A DNA stretch of 64,000 nucleotides, from assembly GCA_963747965.1 (NCBI GenBank), contig CAVVGZ010000004.1, positions 434,001 through 498,000 of the forward strand. The letters run 5' to 3'. Positions 26,175 to 34,763 of this stretch are shown here, piece after piece. Origin of the DNA: CAVVGZ01 sp963747965. GTDB lineage: Bacteria; Chloroflexota; Anaerolineae; Anaerolineales; Anaerolineaceae. A model generated the notes under the pieces. That model was not told the origin of the DNA. It saw only the letters and a program-made list of their open reading frames with translations, and did no database searches. Each line of letters begins with the position of its first letter. The stretch's first letter is position 1. Made by a program: the position numbers and the translations under genes.

Positions 26175-26900
26175 ATGGACGCGCTTGAAGAATTAAACCA
26201 GGAACAACTGAATAACAGTAATGAGTCGGATCAGGGAAACGTACCCTCTTCTGGTGACCTGGACGCGTCTCTGCCTTCAGATCTGCCAGAAGCAGGTAGC
26301 CCTGCTGATTCGGGAAATGACACTGCGCCAATTCAATCCAGTGCAGAACCTGCCACCCCGATTAAAACCGAGGAAGATCCCAAAGCATGGTATGTAATCC
26401 ATTGCTATTCAGGATATGAAAACAAAGTAAGACATAATCTCGAGCAGCGTATTGAGACGATGGGCATGAAAGACAAAATCTTTGATGTCGTCATACCTAC
26501 CCAGGAAGAAATTGAGGTTAAGGACGGTAAACGCCGTGTCGTAGAACGTCATGTGTTTCCGGGTTATGTCCTGGTCAACATGATCTTATCAGAAGAATCC
26601 TGGTATGTCGTTCGTAATACGCCTGGCGTAACAGGTTTTGTTGGAATGGGCAACCAGCCCACTGCCTTGCGCCCTGAAGAAGTATCCTCGATCCTGAAAC
26701 GAATGGAAGCGGAAGCCCCCCATTTCAAAGTGTCGTTCAAAGTGGGAGAACGTGTTCGCATTGTAGACGGTCCATTCAATGATTTCCGTGGCACTGTTTC
26801 AGAGATTGAGATGGAACGCTCCAAAGTAAGGGTCATGGTCAACTTTTTTGGGCGTGAAACACCAATAGAGTTAGACTTTCTCCAGGTAGAGAAAGCTTAA
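26175..26900 (+). CDS. nusG: Transcription antitermination/termination factor NusG
   Basis: Couples RNA polymerase to the ribosome or Rho. 241 residues, longer than the usual 180 because of an acidic, Ser/Asp/Glu-rich N-terminal extension of about 70 residues (NNSNESDQGNVPSSGDLDAS). The NGN domain then begins KAWYVIHCYSGYE, and the C-terminal KOW domain has GERVRIVDGPFNDFRGTV and VNFFGRETPIELDF. Start at ATG 26175; a GTG at 26151 sits directly on AAGGAA and is too close. An acidic extension of this kind is seen in other Chloroflexi-like NusG proteins, in my recollection. Confidence 0.95.
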   Translation: MDALEELNQEQLNNSNESDQGNVPSSGDLDASLPSDLPEAGSPADSGNDTAPIQSSAEPATPIKTEEDPKAWYVIHCYSGYENKVRHNLEQRIETMGMKDKIFDVVIPTQEEIEVKDGKRRVVERHVFPGYVLVNMILSEESWYVVRNTPGVTGFVGMGNQPTALRPEEVSSILKRMEAEAPHFKVSFKVGERVRIVDGPFNDFRGTVSEIEMERSKVRVMVNFFGRETPIELDFLQVEKA

Positions 26901-26935
26901 TGATTATTTATATTGGAATCAAATCGTATTAACCA

Positions 26936-26970
26936 GTGGGAGGACGGGAAACACCGTCCGCAAATACCAC
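26936..26970 (+). promoter_or_regulatory. L1-binding-type mRNA leader before rplK
   Basis: Outer pair GTGG (26936-26939)/CCAC (26967-26970) encloses GA, a 6-bp hairpin GGACGG/CCGTCC with loop GAAACA, and a 7-base linker. The ribosome site follows 4 bases later. The architecture matches the element before rplA and resembles known L1 autoregulatory sites. Confidence 0.65.
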
Positions 26971-26983
26971 AAAGGAGAGTAAT

Positions 26984-27409
26984 GTGGCAAAGAAAGTAAA
27001 AGCAATTGTAAAACTCAATCTTAATGCTGGAAAAGCAAATCCGGCGCCCCCGGTTGGTCCTGCGCTTGCCAGCCATGGCATCAACATTATGGCTTTCTGC
27101 AAAGAATACAACAGCAGAACCCAAAACCGAATCGGCGATGTTATTCCAGCAGAGGTAACCATCTTTACCGATGGGTCATTCACCTTTGTTCTTAAGTCTT
27201 CCCCTGCTTCTATCCTGCTAAAGAAAGCTGCCGGGGTTGATAAAGGATCAGATCAGGCAAATCGCAACAAGGTAGGCAAAATTACCCAGGCTCAGCTGCG
27301 GGAAATTGCCGAAATGAAAATAAAAGACATGAATGCGAACGATATTGAAGCTGCCATGAAACAAATTGAAGGCACCGCTCGCAATATGGGCATCACTATC
27401 GTCAAATAA
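26984..27409 (+). CDS. rplK: 50S ribosomal protein L11
   Basis: 141 residues, exactly the usual length, from GTG 26984 behind AAAGGAGAG; the upstream open frame runs through the leader hairpin and is not coding. Signatures: VKAIVKLNLNAGKANPAPPVGPALASHG with the Pro-rich N-terminal hinge, FCKEYNSRTQ, FVLKSSPASILLKKAAG and the C-terminal IEGTARNMGI. It binds the GTPase centre of 23S rRNA. Confidence 0.97.
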   Translation: MAKKVKAIVKLNLNAGKANPAPPVGPALASHGINIMAFCKEYNSRTQNRIGDVIPAEVTIFTDGSFTFVLKSSPASILLKKAAGVDKGSDQANRNKVGKITQAQLREIAEMKIKDMNANDIEAAMKQIEGTARNMGITIVK

Positions 27410-27425
27410 ATTATTCATTAGATTT

Positions 27426-27457
27426 GTGGGAGGGTGTGATACACCCGGTTGAACCAC
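27426..27457 (+). promoter_or_regulatory. L1-binding-type mRNA leader before rplA
   Basis: GTGG (27426-27429), GA, 6-bp hairpin GGGTGT/ACACCC with loop GAT, a 7-base linker and CCAC (27454-27457), abutting AAGGAG of rplA. Layout and spacing are identical to the element before rplK while the inner stem sequence differs. Confidence 0.65.
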
Positions 27458-27469
27458 CAAGGAGTTATG

Positions 27470-28183
27470 ATGTCAGGCAAGAAATATAAAGAAATGATTA
27501 AAAAGGTTGATTTAGGGAAATCCTATGAACCCAGGGAAGCACTCAACCTAATAAAACAAACATCCTATGTTAATTTTGATGCGACTGTTGAAGTACATTT
27601 AAGGATGGGTCTGGATCCCCGTCAGGCAGATCAAATGATACGCGATGTGGTAGTTTTACCCAATGGCCTGGGAAAAACCGTGCGTGTCCTGGTCTTTGCT
27701 CAGGGAGAAGGCGCCAACCTCGCCAAACAATCGGGCGCAGATTATGTTGCAGACAGCGATGAATGGATCACAAAGATCCAGGGTGGTTTTACCGATTTTG
27801 ATGTCGCCATATCTACCCCGGATATGATGGGTAAGGTCGGCAAACTTGGCCGTGTCCTGGGTCCACGCGGTTTAATGCCTAATCCAAAAGCGGGCACAGT
27901 TGTTCCTGAACAGGATCTGCCGCGTGTAATTAATGAAACCAAAGCCGGACGTGTAGAATTTCGCCTGGATAAAACCGCAAACATCCATGTCCCGATTGGA
28001 AAAGTCTCATTTGAACTGAATGCCTTGTATGAAAATCTGGCACAGTTTATGGATGCCATCAAAAAAGCCAGACCAGCCGCAGCCAAGGGATCCTATATCC
28101 GCCGGCTGACCCTTTCATCAACGATGGGCCCTGGTATAAAGGTCGATCAATTGATTGCACAAAGTATGGAAATGCCGGATTAA
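27470..28183 (+). CDS. rplA: 50S ribosomal protein L1
   Basis: 237 residues. Two adjacent in-frame ATGs (27467 and 27470) follow AAGGAG; the second has the better spacing. Signatures: KYKEMIKKVDLGKSYEPREAL, VEVHLRMGLDPRQAD, VVLPNGLGKT, and the family pattern KLGRVLGPRGLMPNPKAGTV. Binds the mobile L1 stalk of 23S rRNA and, through leader elements, probably represses rplK-rplA translation. Confidence 0.97.
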   Translation: MSGKKYKEMIKKVDLGKSYEPREALNLIKQTSYVNFDATVEVHLRMGLDPRQADQMIRDVVVLPNGLGKTVRVLVFAQGEGANLAKQSGADYVADSDEWITKIQGGFTDFDVAISTPDMMGKVGKLGRVLGPRGLMPNPKAGTVVPEQDLPRVINETKAGRVEFRLDKTANIHVPIGKVSFELNALYENLAQFMDAIKKARPAAAKGSYIRRLTLSSTMGPGIKVDQLIAQSMEMPD

Positions 28184-28188
28184 TACTG

Positions 28189-28197
28189 TGATATAAT
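28189..28197 (+). promoter_or_regulatory. Extended -10 promoter for rplJ-rplL
   Basis: TGA-TATAAT at 28189-28197 forms an extended -10 box; no good -35 is seen 17 bases upstream. It overlaps the very end of rplA and the start of the L10 leader. Confidence 0.5.
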
Positions 28198-28204
28198 ATT
28201 AAAG

Positions 28205-28338
28205 CTAGATCATCACCAATGATAGCCGGTGCCGCCAGGCTTAATATCCCGCTGAGGTGAAGACAAATGGAAGTTTCTTTCCAGGTCCCTTGTGGATTAT
28301 AAAAAGTCTTTACCGGCAAACCGGCAAAGACTTTTTTT
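28205..28338 (+). ncRNA. L10 leader with terminator-like stem before rplJ
   Basis: The roughly 130-base stretch between rplA and rplJ is GC-rich and structured, in the position of the L10(L12)4-binding leader found in most bacteria. It ends in a 14-bp stem around 28303-28334 (AAAGTCTTTACCGG against CCGGCAAAGACTTT, one mismatch, loop CAAA) followed by T residues, so control may be by transcription attenuation as in Bacillus-type L10 leaders. Confidence 0.65.
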
Positions 28339-28370
28339 ACATTTTCAAGAGAAAGGAGGTAAGAAACGCA

Positions 28371-28904
28371 TTGGCCTTTTCAAAAAATGCTAAACAGGAT
28401 ATGCTGGCTCAATATGAGCAGTGGTTAAAGGAAAGCCACGCCGTCTTTCTGGTGGAATATTCTCGCTTATCCATGAAAGATATCAATGATTTACGCGCCA
28501 AAATCCGGGAAGTAGGCGGACAGGCACACGTGGTCAAAAACACGCTGATGGAGCGGGCATTAACAAACGCAAAAATAGAGTATGAAGGGGAAATCAAAGG
28601 AACATCTCTGGCAGGATTTGCCTTTGACGATATTCCGGCTATGGCTAAGGTGCTGGACGAGGTAACCGATAAATCGGAATTTTTATCCTTGAAATATGGT
28701 TTCATGGATGGAAAACTCCTCTCGACCGATCAGATCAAAACCCTTGGCAAGCTTCCCCCGCTGCCTGTTATGCGTGCAACCCTGCTCGGTACAATTCTGG
28801 CTCCCGCCAGTAAACTTGTCCGCACAATTGCAGAACCATCCCGTATGGTAGCTGCTGTCATTAAAGCCTATTCCGAGAAAGAAGCCGCACCAACCCAGGC
28901 ATAA
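28371..28904 (+). CDS. rplJ: 50S ribosomal protein L10
   Basis: 177 residues from TTG 28371, 10 bases after AAAGGAGGT; the open frame extending upstream runs through the leader terminator. Features: FLVEYSRLSMKDINDLRAKIREVGGQ split across the N-terminal domain, KNTLMERAL, and the C-terminal helix that holds L7/L12 dimers. Part of the ribosomal stalk base. rplL follows after 77 bases. Confidence 0.95.
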   Translation: MAFSKNAKQDMLAQYEQWLKESHAVFLVEYSRLSMKDINDLRAKIREVGGQAHVVKNTLMERALTNAKIEYEGEIKGTSLAGFAFDDIPAMAKVLDEVTDKSEFLSLKYGFMDGKLLSTDQIKTLGKLPPLPVMRATLLGTILAPASKLVRTIAEPSRMVAAVIKAYSEKEAAPTQA

Positions 28905-28981
28905 CAATCGAAAAAACAAACCGGATAATAGGTATTATCCAGAACCATATATTGAAGAAAGAAAGATTATAGGAGTAAGAA

Positions 28982-29359
28982 ATGGCTGATATCGAAAAAT
29001 TAGTAAAAGAGTTAGGCGAGTTAACTGTGTTGGAAGCTGCTGAACTCGTAAAAATGCTGGAAGAGAAATGGGGCGTTTCCGCCGCTGCCCCGGTTGCGGT
29101 TGCCGCAGTTGGTGGTCCCGCAGCTGTTGCAGAACCTGTTGAAGAACAAACCGAGTTTGATGTGGTCATCAAAGAAACCGGTCCCAAGAAAATCGAAGTG
29201 ATCAAAGTCATCCGCCAGCTCACCAATCTTGGTCTGGTTGAGGCTAAGAATATGGCAGAGACAGCTGAATCCAAAGTTCTCACTGCCGTAAGCAAAGAAA
29301 CCGCCGAAGATGCAAAATCAAAGCTTGAAGCAGCTGGTGCTGTCATTAAATTAGTTTAG
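28982..29359 (+). CDS. rplL: 50S ribosomal protein L7/L12
   Basis: 125 residues: N-terminal dimer domain (LGELTVLEAAELVKMLEEKWGV), Ala/Val/Pro-rich hinge, then the C-terminal factor-binding domain with EFDVVIKETGPKKIEVIK and LGLVEAKNMAE. Start behind AGGAG. Strong terminator downstream; rpoB does not follow. Confidence 0.97.
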   Translation: MADIEKLVKELGELTVLEAAELVKMLEEKWGVSAAAPVAVAAVGGPAAVAEPVEEQTEFDVVIKETGPKKIEVIKVIRQLTNLGLVEAKNMAETAESKVLTAVSKETAEDAKSKLEAAGAVIKLV

Positions 29360-29377
29360 TTGTCAAAAATAATTCAT

Positions 29378-29417
29378 AAAAATGAGGCTCCCTGGACTTC
29401 TGGGGAGCCTCATTTTT
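29378..29417 (+). terminator. Terminator after rplL
   Basis: A 15-bp stem AAAAATGAGGCTCCC/GGGAGCCTCATTTTT with a 10-base loop. The A run on the left makes it bidirectional, serving also the convergent copper operon. Confidence 0.92.
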
Positions 29418-29451
29418 AATTGATGTTGTAAGCAATGGAATAAATCAAGGT

Positions 29452-29988
29452 TTATCTTTTTCCACCATCCCAAACCATAAAGGGCATATTTACAACAATA
29501 CCGGTCTTTGTAGTCGTCAGCTTACCAGCCTCTTCGCCCTGAAAGATCTCAGCCTCACTCTTGAGTTCGACTGCTTGAATTCCGTCAGCCCATTTGACCA
29601 GCACAATTTCGCGGAGGGGGGAATAACCAACGGCATCCGGGGGATTATTAAAAACGTCCGGTTGAAATCCTAATGGACCTTTTCCGGTTAACCCATTTTC
29701 AAAAACAAAAACTGTCGCTGAAGATTCCGCAGGAACCTTGGCCAATGAGGGTACATATAAAACAGGAGATTTCATCATGTTGGTCAATTTATCAGCAATA
29801 TCCGGATCAGAAGCTTCCGTATGGGTAAAATAGATCTCTTTGCCATCAGCATATGCCTTACCCACAGGCACCTGGGCAAACGTCCCAGTTGATTGGGTTT
29901 GAGTGCTACATGCTGCCAGAATAATCGTAGTTACTAGCAGACTAAATAGGATTTTTTTGATTGGGTTGTTCTTTCCAACGATATACAT
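29452..29988 (-). CDS. Lipoprotein of unknown function in the copper operon
   Basis: 178 residues from ATG 29988, seven bases after AAAGGAG. Signal sequence ILFSLLVTTIILAAC gives a clear lipobox (LAAC). The mature part has no recognised domain: VGKAYADGKEIYFTHTEASD, a region with YVPSLAKVP and a C-terminal VNMPFMVWDGG. It overlaps the 3' end of copA by 47 bases and is last in the csoR-copZ-copA group, so a role in extracytoplasmic copper handling is plausible. No CxxC, Met-rich or His-rich copper motif is present, apart from single His and Met residues. Confidence 0.7.
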   Translation of the reverse strand: MYIVGKNNPIKKILFSLLVTTIILAACSTQTQSTGTFAQVPVGKAYADGKEIYFTHTEASDPDIADKLTNMMKSPVLYVPSLAKVPAESSATVFVFENGLTGKGPLGFQPDVFNNPPDAVGYSPLREIVLVKWADGIQAVELKSEAEIFQGEEAGKLTTTKTGIVVNMPFMVWDGGKR

Positions 29989-32447
29989 TGGGTAAGCTCC
30001 TTTTATGGATTTTGGATTTTTCAATTCTTCTACCGCGCAGCCTGAGGCTGTTGGTTACAACAAATACACTACTGAAAGCCATTGCCCCTGCTGCTAATAC
30101 CGGGACAAGATATCCCAATGCAGCAGCTGGAATTAGAATGATATTGTAAAAGAAAGCCCAGAAAAGGTTCTGTTTTATGGTTGTCATGGTGGCACGTGAC
30201 AGCTGTATTGCCCTTGGAACCCCTCCCAGGTCCCCACTTATCAGGATTACCGGAGCAGCAGCCATAGCTACATCTGTGCCGGTTCCGATAGCGATGCCTA
30301 CATCAGCCTGCGCCAAAGCAGGTGCGTCATTGACGCCATCCCCCACCATTGCAGTTATCATTCCCTGGGCTTGAAGTTTCTTGATCTCGGCAGCCTTGTC
30401 TCCAGGCAGCACTTCCGCAAACACCTGGTCGATTCCAACCTGACTGGCTATTGCTCGGGCAGTTTGCAGGTTGTCGCCGGTCAGCATCGCGACCTTGATT
30501 CCCATTTTGTGCAGCTCCTCAATTGCCTCAACCGATCCTTCTTTGACTGTATCAGCAATCCCGATTACACCGGCAATCCGGTTGTCTGCAACCACCAGGA
30601 TGGTTGTTTTTCCTTCGTTTTGCAGACGGGTCACTTTCGAATTGACATCCTCCGTGTTCAGACCACGGTCATTTATCATGCGGGGGCTTCCAACAATCAG
30701 ATTCAATCCGTTGACTTGTGCCTGTACGCCAAGTCCAGCGCTGGCAATAAAACCTTCGGGTTCAAATAATTTCAATTCCCGGTTTCCAGCTTCCGCAACC
30801 AGGGATTCTCCCAACGGGTGCTCTGATCCTTTCTCAACAGAGGCTGCCAGGCGCAGCAGTTCGTTTTCGTCGAATCTTTTGTCTGTTACGAGAATATCAG
30901 TGACTGAAGGCTGTCCCCGGGTGATTGTCCCGGTTTTATCCATTACAATTATCCTGACATTTCCGGTGCGCTCCAGCGCTTCACTTGTCTTGAATAAAAT
31001 GCCCATTTCCGCGCCTTTGCCGGTGCCAACCATTACTGCAGTCGGGGTAGCCAGGCCCATTGCACAGGGACAGGCAATCACCAGTACCGCCACCATGACA
31101 ATAAGCGCGCGTGTAAATTCGTTCACATCTGAGTTGATAGCCAGCGGCGGGCCAAAGATCATCCAGGCGGCAAATGTAATGAGAGAAGTGACGATAACGG
31201 CTGGGACAAAATAATTCGAAATGCGGTCAACTAACCTTTGGATAGGCGCTTTTGAGCCCTGGGCTTCTTCCACCAGTCGAATGATTTGGGCTAGGGCAGT
31301 CTCCTTGCCAATCCTTGTCGCTTCAAACCTCAGCAGACCCTGCTTGTTGAGGGTAGCACCGATTACTGTGGCACCCGGTCCTTTGTCCACCGGCATACTC
31401 TCCCCGGTCAGCATAGATTCATCCACGGAACTTCGACCTTCAATTACTACACCATCCACCGGGATCTTTTCGCCAGGGCGGACGATGATGACATCACCAA
31501 CCAGCACTTCATCTACACGTACTTCCATTTCCTGCCCGTCACGAATGATCCGGGCACTTTTTGGACGCAAACCCATTAATTTCTTGATTGCCTCACTGGT
31601 ACGTCCCCTGGCTCGTACTTCCAAAAGTTTACCAAGTTTGATCAGAACAATGATCACTGCAGCAGTTTCGAAATAAACATGCCCGGAGAGCAGCCCAAAG
31701 GTTACAGGAAGGGAATACAGGAACGCCGCTGACGCGCCAAGCGCTACCAGGACATCCATATTTGCGGACCTATTACGCAGGGACTTATACGCCCCAACGT
31801 AATACTGCCGCCCGACATAGAATTGAACCGGGAGCGCCAGGGCCAACATAATCCATTTGATCCAGGATGAGTGTGAAATTTGCATCGGGAGGAAACCAAG
31901 GTCACCTGCCATCGCAATAATAAAAAGAGGTACAGCAAAGATCAACCCTACAGTCAACAGGTGTTTTTGTTGGTCGATCTCCTTCTGGCGAGCCAATGCC
32001 TCTGCATCTTCGAGATCACCGCCGGTATCCAGAACCTCAAATCCAGCTGCAGAAATCACTTTCCGCAGGTCGGATTGGTTTACAAGGGTGGGAATATATC
32101 GAAGACGGGCACGCTCGCTGGTATAACTGACCTGAACATCACGAACACCCTCAACTGCAGAGAGGGCTTTCTCCAACCGACGAGCGTCATTATCGTCACT
32201 CAGACGTTTAATTACAAGATCTGCTTCTCCCTCGGCAATGCCATAACCGGCTCGTTCGACACGCCCGATCAGATCGGCCAGGGAAGAGATAGTGTGGATC
32301 GAACTCCACAGTGGCCCGCTCCGAAGACAGGTTAACTGCTGCCTGTTTAACCCCATTTACTTTTTTAAGGCTGCGTTCCACGGTCGCCACGCAGTTAGCG
32401 CATGTCATCCCGGTTACCGGCAGTATAATGTGCTTGTTTTCAGCCAT
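29942..32447 (-). CDS. copA: Copper-exporting P1B-type ATPase (frameshift between HMA domains)
   Basis: Pumps Cu(I) out of the cytosol. About 835 residues from ATG 32447. The first heavy-metal domain has GMTCANC; the second (about residues 75-150) keeps the fold but lacks the CxxC. Eight membrane helices include the CPC motif in VIACPCAMGLATPT; the phosphorylation site is DKTGTIT, with SEHPLGE and GDGVNDAPAL in the ATP-binding domain. One base near 32292 breaks the frame just after VEFDP, separating domain 1 from the rest. Followed by an overlapping lipoprotein gene and preceded by copZ and csoR. Confidence 0.93.
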
Positions 32448-32555
32448 TGAATTAGTCACCCGTAAAATACCTGTAATCTCGTATCAAACCATTAAAGGTA
32501 ATATCACCCTCATTTAAATTAATATCAGGATCGAAGTTAGTTCCTAGAGACTGTG

Positions 32556-32762
32556 TTATCCCTCGGGAGGATAATGGATTTCCACCAAAACCTGGCGGAT
32601 CTTTTCTTCATCAGCCGGCGGAACAAAATCAACGGTGACCATCTGTGTCTCCGCGCTGGCATTTACGGACTGCACGCCTTCAATCTCTCCCACTTCCATC
32701 TTGATGGTGTGAACACAGTGATTGCAGGATATGCTTGGGATTTTATAAGATACTGTTGTCAT
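32556..32762 (-). CDS. copZ: Copper chaperone CopZ-like HMA protein
   Basis: 68 residues, one HMA domain with the metal site SCNHC at residues 12-16 (S-C-N-H-C) and beta-alpha-beta-beta-alpha-beta pattern, ending YPPEG. Lies 26 bases after csoR and about 110 bases before copA in one operon; expected to carry Cu(I) to CopA or CsoR. Confidence 0.9.
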   Translation of the reverse strand: MTTVSYKIPSISCNHCVHTIKMEVGEIEGVQSVNASAETQMVTVDFVPPADEEKIRQVLVEIHYPPEG

Positions 32763-32788
32763 TGAATTTCTCCTATATATTTTGGTTG

Positions 32789-33059
32789 CTAAACTTTCAT
32801 CGATGCCTCAAAAACCAGGCCAATTTCCTTTAGGACTTTTTCCCGCTCTTCCGGCAGTTCCCCTCTCACTGCCGTGACCACGCAGGAATTTAAATGCTGT
32901 TCCAGGATTTTGAATTGATTTTATTCAGGGATGCCTGCACCGCCTGGATCTGGCGGATGATATCGATACAATACTGGTCTTCTTCCAGCATCTTCTGGAT
33001 CCGCGCAGATGCCCTTCTGCAATTTTCAATCTTTGAATCGTTTCCGCATGATCGTGCAT
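32789..33059 (-). CDS. csoR: CsoR-type copper-sensing repressor (two frameshifts)
   Basis: DUF156-family all-helical tetrameric repressor that leaves DNA on binding Cu(I). Joining three frames gives about 90 residues, the family length: MHDHAETIQRLKIAEGHLRG, then QKMLEEDQYCIDIIRQIQAVQ, then ILEQHLNSCVV. The Cu-binding Cys-His-Cys set is present (C of QYC, H of EQH, C of NSC). Breaks near 33007 and 32908 are each one missing A. The gene is first in the copper operon and an operator lies just upstream. Confidence 0.88.
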
Positions 33060-33078
33060 GACTCTGCTCCTGTACTCC

Positions 33079-33137
33079 CATCCCCCTGGGGGGGATGTTA
33101 TTTAGATATATTTATCGTTTATATGGAATTATGTCAA
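33079..33137 (-). promoter_or_regulatory. Promoter and CsoR-type operator of the copper operon
   Basis: Minus strand: -35 TTGACA (33132-33137), 17-base spacer, -10 TAAATA (33109-33114). Downstream, over the expected transcription start, lies the 19-bp palindrome CATCCCCC-TGG-GGGGGATG (33079-33097), a G-tract/C-tract inverted repeat of the kind bound by CsoR. Position fits autorepression released by copper. Confidence 0.75.
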
Positions 33138-33429
33138 TACACCCGGATAAATGGGTGCTGATTTTCTAATATTTCAATATCAATTTACCGATGTTGAATG
33201 ATCAAGTGAGGGCAGAAATAATCCGGTTCCTGAATTTCTTGCTTACGGATGGCTCATCAGTGATATCATTCTGATGAATTGGGCAAAATATTATTAGGAT
33301 GTCTCCTGGAAAATGCCTTGGTTCGAAATCAGCTGCTCCAATAATTGTTCATCCTTGATTCAAGGTTATTATGCATAAGACCTGTTGCCCAATCAAATAT
33401 AAAATTCCCAAAAAATGGAGCAATTCATA
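33138..33429. other. Intergenic region between copper operon and M24 peptidase
   Basis: About 290 AT-rich bases between divergent genes. No gene, repeat or clear promoter for the peptidase was recognised. Confidence 0.5.
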
Positions 33430-34693
33430 ATGTTCGTAGATAGCATTCAAGCATAAAATCCTGCCCCTCCGCCAACAGGTAAACATCAGGAACCAGTGGC
33501 TCGCCAGGCGCCTGGAGCAAATCCTCCCCCAAATCATGCAGGAAACCGGCATCGACCTGTGGATCATCGTCGGGAGGGAATTCAACGAGGACCCTCTCAT
33601 GCACTCCCTGTTCCCAGCCCCGTTCCAGAATGCGTCCCGGCTGTCCGGCCTGATCTTTTCCCTGGAAAATAATGGTTCGGTTGATTGTCTCAATATGTAT
33701 TCCAGTCAAAGCGGGGCTTTACAGCCCTATTACAAGCCGGTCTGGGATAAAGGCAGCGAAACCCAGTGGGAGTGTCTTGGCAGAATTGTCCGCCAGAAAG
33801 ATCCCCAAAGGATTGGCCTGAATTTCTCTGAAAACGTCGCCCTGGTGGACGGCATCAGCTCTGTCTTATACCAGCATGTCCTGGATGCCATCGGACCAGA
33901 ATATGCCAGGCGGGTGGTCAGCGCCGAGCACCTGGGTGTGAGGTGGCTGGAAACGCGCCTGCCGGAAGAGCTGGATGCCTACCCGGGGATCAACGGCATC
34001 ATGGATGCAGTGATTGACCAGATGTTCTCCGGTGCCACCATCCACCCCGGCGTGACCACGACCACCGATGTAGAGTACCACTTCATCGATACCATCCAAA
34101 AACTTGGCCTGAGCATAAATTTCAAGCCGGATGTGGATTTACAGCGCCGGGGACGGACCGAAACCAAGATCGGTGATACGCTCATCCTCCCGGGAGATCT
34201 GCTGCGCTGCGATGTTGGGCTGCAATACCTGGGATTAAACACCGATACCCAAAAAATGGCTTACGTGCTCAAACAGGGAGAAAAATCCGCCCCGGATGGG
34301 ATGCGAAAAGCCCTGGAAAATTGCCACAAATTCCAGGATATTGTCTGCAGCAATCTGCGGGAAGGCAAAACCGGCAACCAGGTTTTTGCCGGTTCCAAGC
34401 AGGAAGCAGCCCTGGCTGGCATCCAGGCTGATCTATATGCCCATCCGATTGGCTTCCATGTTCATGGAGCGGGGCCGATTTTTGGATTATGGGACCAGCA
34501 GGGTTTCATTCCCGGCAGAGGTGAATTGCCCGTTCACAATAACACCTGCTATGCCCTGGAATTATTTACCAGGCAGTACCTGCCGGAATGGGACCAGGAT
34601 ATCAACATTTTTTTGGAACAGGTCATCGCTTATCATGATGATCAGGTGTTTTACATTGGAAAAAGGGAAGAGGAGTTCCTTCTGATCAGCTGA
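33430..34693 (+). CDS. M24-family metallopeptidase, Xaa-Pro aminopeptidase-like (N-terminal frameshift)
   Basis: Cytosolic dinuclear metallopeptidase of the pita-bread fold, about 420 residues. The N-terminal creatinase-like domain begins in one frame at ATG 33430 and continues with KILPLRQQVNIRNQWLARRL in another, so one base is gained or lost near 33450; an internal ATG at 33536 gives 385 residues if used alone. Metal ligands: Asp in LRCDVGLQ, Asp in LNTDTQK, His in GFHVHGAG, Glu in CYALELFT and Glu in FLEQVIAYH. Substrate is unknown; some family members act on other small molecules. Confidence 0.8.
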
Positions 34694-34763
34694 CCGGTGA
34701 TAGCATAACCCTTCTTCAATAACAAGCGAAATTAATCCAGCAGGTTCTGTATGGTAAAGGCAA

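Noticed and set aside
30471..31676. Long plus-strand frames (247 and 151 codons) opposite copA
   Set aside because: Antisense to well-conserved P-type ATPase motifs; composition is Ser/Thr/Pro-rich as expected for a shadow frame.
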